Shown: positions 44,040 to 56,491, counted from the first letter of the stretch. The stretch: DNA of 64,000 nucleotides from Coniochaeta sp. PMI_546 (GCA_021432605.1 MU271146.1:372001-436000); one strand, 5' to 3'. Translations and numbers: made by a program. Notes: generated by a model from the sequence alone, not told the origin.

Positions 44040-45380
44040 TTAACGACGACCGTGGCTGCGGACGGCACTGCCCTGCATCTGCTCGAGCTCGCCCTCGAGC
44101 TGCTTGATCTGGGCGTGAGTCTGCTCGAGATCCTTGTTGAGGCGGTCGCGCTCGGCGATGAGCTTCTGCTCCCATTGCCGGAAGCGCTGCTCCTCGATCT
44201 TGACCTGCTCGGTGAAGCGTTTCCGGAGAGCCTCCTCCTCCTCCTTGAACTTGGGGTTGTCGAGCTTTCGGGGCCGCGCCTCGCCGAACTTGCGCGTCTC
44301 CATCTGCTGCGCGCGGTAGGCCTCGTAGTGCAGTTCCTCCGTCGTGTGGATCAGGTCGAGCATGTGCGTGCGGATCAGGATCGACCGCAGCTTCTTGAAG
44401 TCGCAGTGGTCCTCGTTCTCCACCTCGGCCACGCCCCACGAGTACTGACGGCCCTTGACGATGCGGCCATCGCCCGTCTTGACGTCCTTCTCCGAGCCGA
44501 TAACGGCAAACGGCATGGCAGCCATCAAGCTTCTTGCGTGCTGAGCCGCGGCCTCATCATCCTCCTCGACTGGTGGCTGGTAGATTTTGATGCTCTGTGC
44601 CTCAATGACAGCTCGGATCTAGACCGAAGTTAGTTAACTAATTCTACAACCGGACACACGGGGCTGCAACTGACCCGCTGCTTGAACCTCGCCAGATCCG
44701 CCGGGCTCAGGGTGTCTGCCTTGGCGATAACAGGGATCAGGTTGACCCTCGAGCAGAGTCTCTTCATGACCTCAATGTCTAGAGGCTTGAGTGTGTGGCC
44801 AGTAGGGCGGATGAAGTACAAGCAAGCATGGACGCGGAGGTCGATCTTGTCCTGGCGGCGCGGCTGTTGCTCCTGGAGCATGTAAGACTCGTGCTGGTCG
44901 TCGAGGAACTCGATAATAGGCATCCATGAGTCGCGGTTGTTGACATAGTCGCCGAAACCGGGTGTGTCGATCACGGTCAAACGGACTAAATGGCTGTTAG
45001 GTGCTTTGGTGGCAGAATGTAGGCAGGTCGAGTCCTACCCTTGAAGAATTTCTCCTCCAGCTCGGCCTTTGTAATCTCGATCTCGACAGTCTTATCGACC
45101 TGCTTCTGGTGCCGGCGCTTGTGGTCGGCATAGTTCTTGATGGTGGTGGAGAATAGCGTGTTGATGAAGGTCGTCTTTCCAAGGCCAGATTCGCCAGCAA
45201 CCTACCATCAGACCGTTGTCAGTGACATAATCATCTATAACCTAGCTGAAACTATCGCGAAGATAAAAAACGAACCATAATAGTGAAAGCTGCTCCCCTC
45301 TTTGCAACAATCTTATGCCGCTGGTTGGGCAGATTGGCAATGCCAATCGGTGAGGCGCTCTCTGCAGCAGCTGGGGCCAT
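44040..45380 (-). CDS. CDC12: Septin, CDC12/AspC class
   Basis: GTP-binding filament protein of the septum and polarity machinery. Four exons: 45380-45276, 45201-45039, 44985-44675, 44618-44040, giving 385 aa. Starts MAPAAAESASPIGIANLPNQRHKIV. GTPase motifs: G1 GESGLGKT (38-45), G3 DTPGFGDYVNN, G4 AKADTLSP. The septin unique element carries RGRQYSWG-type text (KGRQYSWGVAEVENEDHCDF). The C-terminus is a coiled coil (KIEEQRFRQWEQKLIAERDR). The block KFKEEEEALRKRFTEQVKIEEQ, here seen as EEEEALRKRFTEQVKIEEQ, matches yeast Cdc12 rather than Cdc3, Cdc10 or Cdc11. It is divergent from PWP2. Confidence 0.95.
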
Positions 45381-45902
45381 TGTGGGCGTTGGGCAAACAA
45401 AAAAAAGCTATAACAATTTAGCTGAAGCGCTGTCTTCTAAAAGGCCGTGGCTGCGACGGAGATCAGGCAAGTTGCGATGAGGAATGGGGCGGAGCTATTC
45501 TTTCGATGTTGACAACAGAATCCGAAGGTTTGAGGAACAAGCTCCCGTCCTCAATCAGGGGAAGTCGAGTCTCCACGCCAGGTCAAATTTCCAGATCCCA
45601 GCGCACAGAGCAGCACCAGCCAAACAGAGCCAAGCACCGGCTGTTCCCCTTTTCTGTTCTGAATTTCCCCTGTTCGGTCCTGACAAGTCCCTGAAAGCCG
45701 GGGTACAACGAGCCTTTCCTAAATGGGGCTAAGCAGGATCGGAAGAAGGAGGAAAGAACATCCGACCCCGCTAAAAAGTTCAGAACTTCCCGTCGTCAAG
45801 GTGAGGAAGGTGCAGCCCACCTTTTGATAGCGATTGCCGATTGGAAAGTTTGCGACAAGTATCTCCAAGTTTTCTGCTGGCCGGCATGGCCTTTAGACAA
45901 CA
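45381..45902. promoter_or_regulatory. Shared divergent promoter of septin and PWP2
   Basis: Only 522 bp separates the two start codons, so the two promoters probably overlap. No repeats or gene within it. Confidence 0.6.
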
Positions 45903-48744
45903 ATGAAGACAGATTTCAAGGTAAGACACACTTGCGCCCTAGTCTGGATGACATATATTGACATAACTCTTTCAAGTTCTCCAACCTTTTGGGGACTGTC
46001 TACTGCCAGGGCAACCTTCTGTTCAGTCCCGACGGAGAGCATCTTTACTCCCCAGTAGGGAACAGGGTGACAATCTTTGACCTCGTAAAGTAAGACTACT
46101 CCTTTCTGGCCACCAAGTTGTCATATGTACTAACAGACTGGAAAGCAACAAGTCATTCACCCTCCCATTTGCGCATCGAAAGAATATTGCTAGTATCGGC
46201 CTCAACCCCAAGGGCAACCTCCTCCTCTCGGTAGACGAAGATGGCCAAGCTATTCTAACAAACATACCCCGGCGTGTGCCACTATATCACTTCTCCTTCA
46301 AGGCGCGTGTGACTGCGCTGTCATTTTCTCCGTCAGGACGTTACTTCGCCGTTGGCTTGGGCCGGAAGCTGGAGGTTTGGCACGTCCCGTCCACACCGGA
46401 CTCGAACGCTGAGGGCGAGGTCGAGTTCGCGCCTTTCGCAAAACACCACACACATACCGGACACTTCGACGACGTACAATACATCGAATGGTCGAATGAC
46501 TCCCGCTTCTTTCTCAGCTCCTCCAAGGATCTTACGACGAGGATATGGAGCTTGAATCCAGAAGAGGGTTTCGTACCGACTGTCTTGTCAGGACACAGGC
46601 AAGCAGTCGTTGGTGCTTGGTTCTCGCAAGATCAGGAAACGATTTACACAGTCAGCAAAGATGGCGCCGTTTTCGAGTGGAAGTACATTGGCCGACCGCC
46701 GAAGGACGACGCCGAGATGCGCGAAGATGAGGATGACATAGATATGCGGTGGAGGATAGTGAACCGGCACTATTTCATGCAGAACAGCGCCACGGTCAGG
46801 TGTGCGTCATATCATGCGGCCTCTAACCTATTAGTCGCTGGGTTTTCGAATGGCATATTCGGACTATATGAGATGCCAGACTTCAACATGATACATACAC
46901 TCAACATCTCACAAAACGAGATCGATTTTGTCACTATCAACAAGACCGGCGAGTGGCTGGCCTTCGGGGCATCGAAACTGGGTCAGCTCCTTGTTTGGGA
47001 ATGGCAGTCAGAGTCATATATCCTGAAGCAGCAGGGTCATTTTGACTCGATGAACGCGCTGGTCTACTCCCCAGATGGCCAGAAGATCATTACGACTGCA
47101 GACGACGGAAAGATCAAGGTGTGGGATATTCAGTCCGGTTTCTGCATAGTAACATTTACGGAACACACGAGCGGCATTACCGCATGCGAGTTCTCAAAGA
47201 AAGGCAACGTGCTGTTCACATCCAGTCTTGATGGGTCAATCCGGGCTTGGGATCTCATTCGGTACCGGAATTTCAGAACTTTCACCGCTCCAACAAGGTT
47301 ATCGTTCTCATGTATGGCGGTCGATCCGAGTGGTGAGGTTGTTGCGGCAGGTTCCCTGGACTCCTTCGACATTCATATCTGGTCCGTGCAGACTGGACAG
47401 CTCCTAGACCAGCTGTCCGGCCATGAAGGACCTGTCTCATCGCTTGCATTCGCGCCGAATGGCGGTGTGCTAGTAAGCGGAAGCTGGGATCGGACAGCTC
47501 GCATATGGTCTATCTTCAGCAGGACACAAACAAGCGAACCGATCCAGCTACAAGCTGATGTGCTCGACATTGCTTTCCGACCGGATTCGCTGCAAATAGC
47601 CATCAGCACCCTCGACGGGCAACTTTCCTTCTGGTCTGTCTCGGAAGCCGAGCAGATGTCCGGTGTCGACGGCCGGCGTGACGTATCTGGCGGTCGCAAG
47701 ATCACCGACCGGAGAACAGCAGCTAATGTCGCGGGCACCAAGAACTTCAACACTATTCGCTACAGCACAGATGGAAGCTGTCTCTTGGCCGGTGGCAACA
47801 GCAAGTATATCTGTCTTTACTCGGTCACGACAATGGTACTGCTGAAGAAGTTCACAGTTAGCGTGAACCTTTCGCTATCTGGTACCCAAGAGTTCCTCAA
47901 CAGCCGGCTCCTTACCGAAGCTGGCCCAGAGGGCCTTATCGACACATCAGGCGACGCATCCGATCCGGAAGACAGGAGAGACACCGCACTTCCGGGGTCC
48001 AAGCGTGGTGATCCGTCTGCGCGGAAAAAGTTGCCAGAGGTTCGTGTCTCTGGCGTCGCCTTCTCGCCGACGGGTAACGCGTTCTGCGCAGCATCCACCG
48101 AAGGACTCCTCATCTACAGTCTCGACAACACACTCCAGTTCGATCCCTTTGACCTGAACATGGAAATCACACCTGCCTCGACGCTGTCCGTGCTGCAGCA
48201 AGAGAAGGACTACCTCAAGGCACTCGTGATGGCCTTCCGCCTCAACGAAGCCGGCCTAGTCAAGCGCGTATTCCAAGCTATCCCCCACACCGACATCCCT
48301 CTCGTGGTCGAGCATTTCCCCACCGTCTATGTGCCGCGCCTACTCCGGTTCGTGGCAGCGCAGACCGAGCAGTCACCCCACATGGAATTCTGTCTGCTCT
48401 GGATCAAAGCACTCGTCGACAAGCACGGCCCCTGGCTAAGCGCCAACAGGGGCAAGATCGACGTCGAGCTCCGCGTCGTGGCCAGGGCCGTGACGAGGAT
48501 GAGAGACGAGATCAGGAAACTCGCCGACGACAACGTTTACACGGTTGATTATCTGCTCGGCCAGACGGCCAATGCGGAGAAGGCAAAGGCTGGCGCGAAG
48601 GAGCTGGATTGGGATATGGCTGGAGCGGATCTCGGAATGCCGAAACTGCTTGGTTCTCGCGACAAGGGGCTGAGTCTCGACGATCTTATCCAGCCGGAGG
48701 GTGAGATCGTAATGAAGGAGAATGAGTGGGTGGGATTAGACTAG
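45903..48744 (+). CDS. PWP2: Periodic tryptophan protein 2 (Pwp2/Utp1), U3 snoRNP/SSU processome subunit
   Basis: Nucleolar WD40 protein of the UTP-B complex needed for 18S rRNA maturation. Three exons: 45903-45920, 45977-46089, 46137-48744, giving 912 aa. The first exon encodes only MKTDFK; the protein continues FSNLLGTVYCQGNLLFSPDG. Two tandem WD40 propellers follow, with blades such as GHFDSMNALVYSPDGQKI, EHTSGITACEFSKKGNVLF and GHEGPVSSLAFAPNGGVLV. The C-terminal Utp12 domain has LVKRVFQAIPHTDIPLVVEH and FCLLWIKALVDKHGPWL. Intron 1 ends in AAG, intron 2 in CAG after a CTAAC. Strong full-length match to Pwp2. Confidence 0.97.
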
Positions 48745-49420
48745 ATAGATTAGGGCTGGCTCGGATGCCGATTGTACTGTATATCTTGCAATGGTTTAAG
48801 ATGCCTGTCACCTTCTCTATCCACAAATTTGTCGTTCCAAAGGCGATCACTCGTTCCCTAACCATGACTGTTGCTGCTTGTCATTCCAGGACAGACTATT
48901 CTTCAGAATTCATGGACTGTAACCCTTGGTAATCGGCCGCACCTGCATTTCTGTGGCCTGGAAGGGGCTGGAAGGTCGGGTGAGATGGCTGCACAGTACC
49001 GTCGTTGTCATTGCGGCGTCGGTGGCTATACCGGTTGCTGGAGGCGTGGTTGCCATGTCTACTGCTCCCGCGGTGCGGGCGCCGAGGTATCACGTTGCCA
49101 CAAAGCGGCGTTGCCACCCCAACAATATATCAATATAGTGATGTCGTGATATATACCTGCATAAACATAGAGAACCGTGAGCGGTACGGGGGTTTACTTG
49201 TGTGTAACTCTTGTAATGCTATGAACGTGCCTGCTCAAGGACCTGGAACCAGATCACTCATGCTGCGCCTGTTCGTAACCCGTGGCATCAGTCTGTTTTA
49301 AACACCCACCTTACACTTATCCTTACAGTCTTTGACCGATAGCAGACTTGATACATGAACTAGAGTCATTGTCATAGAATCGGTGAACTTCATGCATGGA
49401 AGCCGGAAGCACGCTCTGCT
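48745..49420. other. Convergent 3' region, no gene seen
   Basis: 0.68 kb between convergent genes. Overlapping short frames in all phases at about 48870-49150 look like chance. Confidence 0.6.
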
Positions 49421-51114
49421 TCAGAGCTTAGCGTCCGGGATATCCTGATCCACTGTCAGCACGACTCACTCATCCTGCAGAGGCGAAGACAGAACTCACA
49501 TTCCACGCCTCGTCCAACCCGGCAGTCCTAACCCAGTTCTGCCCGGGTGCCTCGACGGAGTCGACTATCAGGTGGCAGACTTGCGACCAAGCACTGTCGC
49601 CCTTGATGGTCAACCAGCTCTTGTCCTCGTACTTCTTGGATACTTGCTGGCAAACTGCTGCGGCGCGACCGAGCTTGATTGCGTGGCCGTCGTCGTCGAG
49701 GTTGTGGAGGCGGGAGATGATTTCTGACACACGATTAGTCTTGACGATGACGTTTTCGATTGTTGGGCGAGTGGCATACCCAGTGATTTCCGCTCTGGCT
49801 TATCCTTCGGCTTGTACGAAGTGATATTGTTCAGTGATAAGGGTGGACAGGCCCGGGCGGCATACTGAACGAGATCTAGTCGTATCTTCCATTCCAGAAG
49901 CCGGACCTTGGTCTCTGTCCTGATCCACGGTTGTGCATTGATCGTGAGCCAGAGTGGGGATGCGTTAACGTGGTGACTGTGAGTAGTTTATCAGCACTCT
50001 GCTCTTGCAGCAGGGGACAGGACGAACATACATCAAGAAGAAGTCGAACTTGGGAATCTTGGGCGGATGGATGGCCGCAGAAGCGGCGATGTATACGGCG
50101 TTGTCGTACATCTCGACCGTCTTCTCCTCCAGCTGCTCGGGCCTGACCCTAATCCGGCTTGCTAGCTGCAACATCTCGTCCCTAGCGCGCTTCAGCACAC
50201 CGTCACGCACCTTGTTGGCATCTTTCATCTGGGCCGCGCTTGCCAACTTCTTGTTGGCTTTCACCGCTTCATACAGCGACGCGATAGATGGCATGTCAGC
50301 TGATGAGGATCTGGCCGCCTTCTCAGACTCCAACATGAAGGGTCCCAGGTCATTGCTGTGGACGGCGGTTTGGGCGAGGGCCATGGCGACCATGGCTGGT
50401 TGATCCCATTCCACGCCGTACATTAGCTGGATCGCCGGGTGGAGGAATCCTGTTCAATTGGTTAGCTAAATTGTCTACATTATTATCTTCTATCACGAGT
50501 ATTGTGTTCAAAGGACAAGATGTACCAGCAAATAGGCGGGAGAACAGAGCATCCGCAGCTTCGTCTCCCTTGAACACATACTCATTCATCACCTCTTGCC
50601 AGCTTGTCCTCTCGATCTCGCCCTGAAAGAAGCGGAGAAAGTCCGGATAGTATTTCTCCTTTCCGAGATAGTTCTTGGCATGGTCCCACGACTTGAGCTC
50701 CGTGACTACCGGCTCGTGTACGGGCAGTGTCCGCCGCTGGTAGCCGGCGTTACCGTCGTAACCCTTCTGGAGGTGCTGCGGCCCGGCTCCGGTTCCATAC
50801 AGAGCTAGAAGGTGATGTGAGATCTGAGCGGCTGGCGGTCATTTATACTGTTGCTGATATAGGTAGAGGAAGGATGGAGTTTGGGCACCTCTTACATGGT
50901 TATGAAAGCCGTCCTGGTTGAAGAAGACATGATGTTCCTATTGTGTGCTTGAGTATGGGTTCTAATCATAATAGTAAGGTGAAGCTACCTCGAGGTCCTT
51001 CTGTAGCAGTTCGGAGACTTTCTTGGAGGCTTCTTCAGTCTGCTTCAATCCCAATAGCCCGGTATTGTCAGGGCTGATGTGAATCTGGTAAGGAGTGCTT
51101 GTTGCTGACGCCAT
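49421..51114 (-). CDS. Questin oxidase-like protein (DUF4243; AflY/MdpL relative)
   Basis: Relatives of this family carry out Baeyer-Villiger-type ring opening in aflatoxin and geodin/cladofulvin-type polyketide pathways. Seven exons: 51114-50989, 50937-50896, 50823-50526, 50449-50032, 49976-49780, 49723-49500, 49444-49421, giving 442 aa. Family text is clear: YQIHISPDNTGLLGLKQTEEA, HHVFFNQDGFHNH, then ISHHLLALYGTGAGP, KEKYYPDFLRFFQGEIE, and ADALFSRLFAGFLHPAIQLMYGVEW (seen in parts). Histidines in the HHVFFN and HNHISHH segments are the usual conserved ones. No polyketide synthase or other pathway gene lies in the window, so this copy stands alone here. The substrate is unknown. Confidence 0.9.
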
Positions 51115-51934
51115 GTTGCTCAATCTTCTGATACTCGATGAGGGGAACTGGTTGAATGTGATATTCCAGATAGGCCTGCTCGAACGACGAACTGAGGAGA
51201 ACATTGGTTGTGGAGAGCATGAGGAGGAGGGCTTCTGGACACGACAGTTCAAGAGGTATTTGTGGCAGGTGATTTGTCCAAGCTATTAGTAATGATGGAT
51301 GGTGGTTGCAACTCGGCGTCATGTATGATTACCAGTAACTATATTCAAGTTACTCGCAACCCCTCCTCAGGTTGTAAATATCTTGCCTGTCGGCTTCGGA
51401 CCGCGAGCTTAACACCGTTTAGTCGTTCCATATTTGAAGGCGAGTTCGAGCGCTGCGCTACCCCGGATTCTATGATCCATAGGGCTGAAATGACATCAAC
51501 ATCATTCAACAATCCACCCTCGGAAAGCCCGAATCTCGGCGGAACGTGCTAACATCGACAGTACTCGTGAAATCTCGCTATTTATTTCACTCAAGGTAAT
51601 CTTGTTGTGGTATCTACATTGGGATATCCATAGCTATTTCAGTTTTATGTTCTATAATGCACCAGTCAACTCCAGGACGAGGACTACCGTGAGATGCGTA
51701 TCCTTTGCAGGAGCCCTCCCCGTGTGGCCATTTTCAGCTTGCCATGAGCATCATAACCCTTAACGCCACCCATAATCCCCGTCGACCGTCTTGCTCATCA
51801 GCAAAGTTCCACCCCATGACTGCAAATGACAATGACATAACGCTAAACTCTTCAACGCACGTAGACGCGGGCAGCAGTGCTCCAGGTGAGCCGATGGCAG
51901 TAGCAACACTCCAAAAAAACGACGCAATAAGGCT
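51115..51934. other. Intergenic region, no gene seen
   Basis: 0.82 kb between the RLF2 stop and the questin-oxidase-like start, both minus strand. It should contain the latter's promoter. No ORF or repeat of note. Confidence 0.6.
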
Positions 51935-54107
51935 TTAAGCACCGGCCTTGAGCACCCATTCCTTCCCCTTCTTTTCAGCAATCATGTCGATCGTGATCTT
52001 GATCGCAGCCTTGGGAACCTTGTTCTCAGAGTTGAAAAGCTCGACGATGCCAACCTTGCTAAGACCTCGCTTCTCCATGACCATTTCTTTCAACTTCTGA
52101 ATCATGTCCGGCTGCAACGCCAACGTCTTCTTCGCCAGTGCTGCTGTTCCAAGGGCCTTGAAAGCATCAGTCGGAGCGGGCGGTGGCATGGTCTTGCTGT
52201 CTGATTTGGCCGATGTGCCGGTTGGTATTGCCAGAGTGGCCGCTGCCGGTGCTGGCTTGGCTGGCTCCCAGTACTCTGCGGAAAACGGATCGATACCTGA
52301 ATGGTGATCAAGTGTGTCTATGAGACGTATTAGCAACTATCCAACCTCACAACCCAGCGATTATTTAGTACGTCGAAAACTTACCAAGAATGAACTCCAT
52401 GCGGTACTTGTACATATGCGCCTTCGGGCCCAATCTCTTGCGGTTCTCCCAGCAGACGCCAGTGCTCTCCGGTTCAAGGCCACTAACCACGACCGGTCGT
52501 GTGAGACCAACATCATCAGAGTCGTCGAGGAAGTCGCCCATGTCCTCGTCATTCTCAGCATCATCCTCTTCATCGTCCATCAGATCAACATCCTCACCAT
52601 CCTCTTCCTGCCACTCTGCCTCGGAGTCGTAGTCGTACTGAAGCGGTAAAACGTCTCTGGCCACCGGATTACGCGCCAGCTTGCGTAGGGATGCTAAGCT
52701 ACTGGGCATACTTGTGACGGTGCCGTAATATGGTGGCCTGACATCTTCCTTGAAGCCGAGAAACTTCATCGGCACATCCTGTAACGCCTGGCGCGTCTTG
52801 CGAATCTGTGTGTTTTGTGACTCCGTGGTGAGGTCAACAGGCTTGCGGGAAGAGTTATCGTGCCACTCGGCCATCATCTGCCGGACACTGGGGTAGAGTC
52901 GGCCTCGAGGCACGAGGAAAGGAAGCTGCAGAGCCTGCTCAGGGACAAAAGGCTTGACCTCGACAGCACCGCGCTTGCCGTCAACGTACTCCTCAAAGAT
53001 CCGCGTCTTGGCGTCCATTGTCGCTTCGTCCATCTGGAAACGAGGAGCGAGAGTGACTTGCTCCTTGACAAAGAACGGCTTGAACATCTGCTCATAGACC
53101 GACACCTCCTTGACCTCGGACTTTTTTGGCGTACCAGCAGGGCTCGCCTGCGTGGTGTCATCGGCCCTGCTTTCTTTCGGCGCCGTGGGCTTCAACTTGA
53201 AAAAGCTGGCCAGGGTCGGTTGAGCTCGCGCCTTCTTGGCCTGCTCCTCAGCTTTCCTGGCCTTCTCTTCTGCTTTCCTGGCATCCTCCTCCTCTTTCTC
53301 TCGCTTCTTCTTTTCCCGCTCCTCGGCCTTTGCCTGCTTTTCCGCATCAGCCTTTGCCTTTTCCGCGGCCTTTTCAGCAGCCTTTACTGCCTTCTCAGCT
53401 TCCTTCTTCTCCTTTTCTACTCTCTTGGCCTCCAATTCTGCCTTCCGTGCATCCAGCTCTGCCTTGGTAGCGCGCTTCCTCTTAGCTGGTGGCTGGCCAG
53501 ACGGGACACTGCTGGGAGGGTTTCCTAAGGTCGTGGTAGACCCTGCGTCGGCCGAGATAGCAGAGACTTGCATGACCGGCACAGGTGGAACGGTGGCGGT
53601 GCTTTCTTCGTCCTGTCTCTTTCGCTTGATTGATTGCGTAAAGGCACCAAGAGTAGCTTGTGCCGAGGGACGTGCTGGTGTGGCAGACATGATGAGTGGA
53701 TCTGAAATGTAATGTTGAGCAGCGGAAGGAGAGTTTGTGACGGCGTTGTGTTTTGGTGTATCATTCGGAGAGACAGATCGGCGATCAGGTGGACTGCTGC
53801 CAGACGGAGTGAGTGAAGCAGGACTGCTTTCGACGGGCGAAGATTCGAAGGCCTTGGGAGTAGATATCCATCCGTTCTCTTCTACTTCGAGTAAGCCTCG
53901 GTCAGGTGATGAAGAAGATGGCAGCGTATCCATGGATCTTGGGAAAGACCTACTATTGTCGGTAGCTGGCAGATCTGGCAGTTTTTCAGCCAGTTCTCGG
54001 AAGGCAGGAAGCTCGCTGTGTTCCATCTGGCAAAACTCTTCGAGCGTCCGCTTACGAGACGGTGATTGAGCTTCCTGGATATTAGGTGAGACCTCGAATA
54101 GAGGCAT
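51935..54107 (-). CDS. RLF2: Chromatin assembly factor 1 large subunit (CAF-1 p150/Rlf2/Cac1)
   Basis: Replication-coupled H3-H4 deposition factor. Two exons: 54107-52385 and 52317-51935, giving 701 aa. A Ser/Pro-rich N-terminus contains QATLGAFTQSIKRKR (near residue 145), a PIP-like string. The KER domain spans about 209-293 as a long K/E/A-rich helix. A canonical PCNA-binding box QPTLASFF follows at about 296-303. The ED region has YDYDSEAEWQEED near 489, then a long acidic tract. The C-terminus (about 630-695) is the DNA-binding winged helix (MIQKLKEMVMEKRGLSKVGI). All the known CAF-1 p150 modules are present and in order. The intron (52318-52384) follows FILG|DTLDHHSG. Confidence 0.95.
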
Positions 54108-55366
54108 TAGGGGAGCCCAGAAGGACCGTTTGGGGTCCCGTGATGCCGTTCAGGACTTGGACAGTTGCGATTCCGGAGGAAGGTACAAGACAACGCTGAT
54201 AAATCTAAAGCTGTCAAAATTCAAGGGCAAATTACTGATGCAACTCAACAAGCCTTTATTTGTTCGTGACGTTGTACAATTGGAAGGTCTCCGACGGTCA
54301 ATCGTAGCTTGTGAGGTTAGCTGGATCTCGGACGTTTGAGTGGGTATCGAAGACGCGACGACACGCGTTGAGAAGGCACTTTATCGCGGACAAGGGTCGA
54401 GTTTGGATTTGGGATCTGGATGGCCAGTGCGCGTGAACCCCTGACAAAGCACGGACCATAATGTATTGTAGGACAACTGTACAGGCTGTCTGTACCACGG
54501 TAAGGATAGCATATCCACCCTGTTCCTTTACTGTAATGCTTTTCGTCATAGCTCGGTGAACGATGCAACTTGGCCAACACTGCCAACCTATAACATCTGG
54601 AAGGTCTAGTCCCCTAAAACGACCCTGAACGGTCATTTCTGGTACCGAACTGGACCCCAAACCGGATCTTGAGGATCGTCCCTTAAAACACCTCTAATAT
54701 GGCTTCACTGTCGTCATTGTTCACAACCAAGTTTCGGTTATTCTGGATACGGCCATTGTTCGTACCCTGAAGTGAGAGAATTCAGCTCGAGGGTTCGCGG
54801 GGTGCTGTGATGGGAGCTGCCTGATGAAAACGTGTTCATGTACCTCGATTAGTCGCAGAAGGTGTACACTGCAAGCACCAAGTAGCATGTCGAATTCTCT
54901 AACGGGATTGTATTACTGTGAAGCGGGTAGAAATGGACCGCTTCTGCCTTCTGAAAAGGCATCAACTCAGAGACGACTATGAGCGCTGGTCCTTCCACCT
55001 TGAACAATCTCCAAACTTTTCTCTTTCTGGGTATATAACAGGCGCCTGCACCTCCACAGCCTGACCTGGCTGTCAGGGCCACTGTCTCGAGAGGGTAAAA
55101 AAAATCAGTAATGAAAGAAAGCAACCCAAAGGTCGGTATGGTATGAATCTTGAAGCGGAGCAGTGCCATGCCGTAACGATCGGTAGGGGTATTTGCCGGC
55201 AAGCCCAATCCGGACCAGACCACTCTTTCCCAGTATCCAACGCCGCCCAACGCCATCTAATGCTAGGAATGAAGAAGATACAATGACTGTACAAGGCTGC
55301 TACCACAATGACCAGACAATCCATCGACGGATGTTCCAACGTCGCAGCGGTACATTAAGCCAAAGC
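54108..55366. other. Intergenic region, no gene seen
   Basis: 1.26 kb between RLF2 and the next minus-strand gene. A 135-codon minus frame (54849-55256) just past the neighbouring stop lacks coding features and is probably 3' UTR. Confidence 0.55.
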
Positions 55367-56491
55367 TTAATCAGGGTTCGCGATGAAGAGCCTTCCAGCC
55401 GTAAGAGTCATCGTCCGCTCATCCACGCTTCCTCTCCTCTTAAGGTCGTCGGCGCTCTTGACGCTCTTTTCCCTGGTGACGGTAGAATGCATCAAGCTGT
55501 TGCTTGCAAGACGTGGAGCATTGTTGCTGAGGTCCGGGACGGCGTCGAGCCTCTCTGCGCTGCTGCCGCTGCCGAAGCTCTTCGCTGTGGCGCTCGCCGA
55601 GTCGGGGAGTGCCTGTTCACCCTCCTTCTCCTCGACTAGAGACCCTGACCGTTCCGGCGTGTCGCCAGGGCTCCATCTCCGGCCAGTGAGTGAGTTGGAA
55701 GGACCCAGTCCGCCAGAGGAGCGATAAGCCAAGCCTCTCCTACCACTGCCGGTGCTACTCCGACCGGAGCTGCCTGTCCGCCGGTGATGTAACCTCTGCA
55801 TAGCCACCTCATCCTCGTCGCTATCCTCGCCCTCGACTTCTGTAGCGCTCAAACGTAGTGGGACGCCCCCGACGCCGACGTAGTTCGTCTCCGGCGAGTA
55901 GCCAACCACGCCAGGTTTGCCGTGATGCCTAATCTTGGCTGCGACCTTGCCACCCGCAGAGCTCAATCCGGTTGAGGTACGGGCGGTACCGGACCCGATC
56001 CCTAGACTGCTGCTAGACCCGCTTCCCACTATTTCGAGATTTGCTCGCATCTTGGCAGCGCGTTGCTGAGCGAGAAGCCTATTATCCTCATATTGCGCAC
56101 GGTCGCACCATACGGTAGCCTTTTGTTTCCTGAGAAGGGCAACATAGCCTCCCGATTGTGGCGATCCGGGTGTACCGCCGGAGCGACTCGAGGTAGACCG
56201 TCTAATGTCCGCTGTCGGAGAGGTCCGATAGGCAGCTGGAGGTGCCATGCCCGAGCTTGATACCGTGCTAAACGTATTGACCGAGGGCGAGCGGCGCTGG
56301 AATGAGCCGCCTTGCGGCTGGACTAGATGCATCTGCACATGTGCTTGGTAACTGCCGGTCGGCTGCGGAGATTGGATAGGTACCGGGAATGTGTTCGAAG
56401 AAGTCGTGCGTGTGCGGCTGTGAGTATAAATCATGGTGTTGGAGGGATCTAATGGGGGACCCCGCCTGCGGCCGTATTGCGAATCCAGCAT
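55367..56491 (-). CDS. Unrecognised low-complexity protein with a short conserved-looking core
   Basis: Single exon, 374 aa from the only in-frame ATG ahead of the core (56491); the frame stays open upstream only from a non-ATG codon. Ser/Gly/Arg-rich and mostly disordered. A core at about 115-150 is different in character: GGYVALLRKQKATVWCDRAQ, then LLAQQRAAKMRANLE, and later HGKPGVVGYSPETNYVGVGG. These segments look selected, perhaps as a binding motif. The C-terminus ends with SVDERTMTLTAGRLFIANPD. No domain name can be offered. An upstream intron with a short first exon cannot be excluded. Confidence 0.75.
   Translation of the reverse strand: MLDSQYGRRRGPPLDPSNTMIYTHSRTRTTSSNTFPVPIQSPQPTGSYQAHVQMHLVQPQGGSFQRRSPSVNTFSTVSSSGMAPPAAYRTSPTADIRRSTSSRSGGTPGSPQSGGYVALLRKQKATVWCDRAQYEDNRLLAQQRAAKMRANLEIVGSGSSSSLGIGSGTARTSTGLSSAGGKVAAKIRHHGKPGVVGYSPETNYVGVGGVPLRLSATEVEGEDSDEDEVAMQRLHHRRTGSSGRSSTGSGRRGLAYRSSGGLGPSNSLTGRRWSPGDTPERSGSLVEEKEGEQALPDSASATAKSFGSGSSAERLDAVPDLSNNAPRLASNSLMHSTVTREKSVKSADDLKRRGSVDERTMTLTAGRLFIANPD

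Noticed and set aside
49421-51114. Possible secondary-metabolite gene cluster around the questin-oxidase-like gene
   Set aside because: No polyketide synthase, P450, transporter or pathway regulator on either side within the window.
54849-55256. 135-codon minus-strand frame
   Set aside because: Directly downstream of the low-complexity protein gene's stop and without protein-like features; probably 3' UTR.
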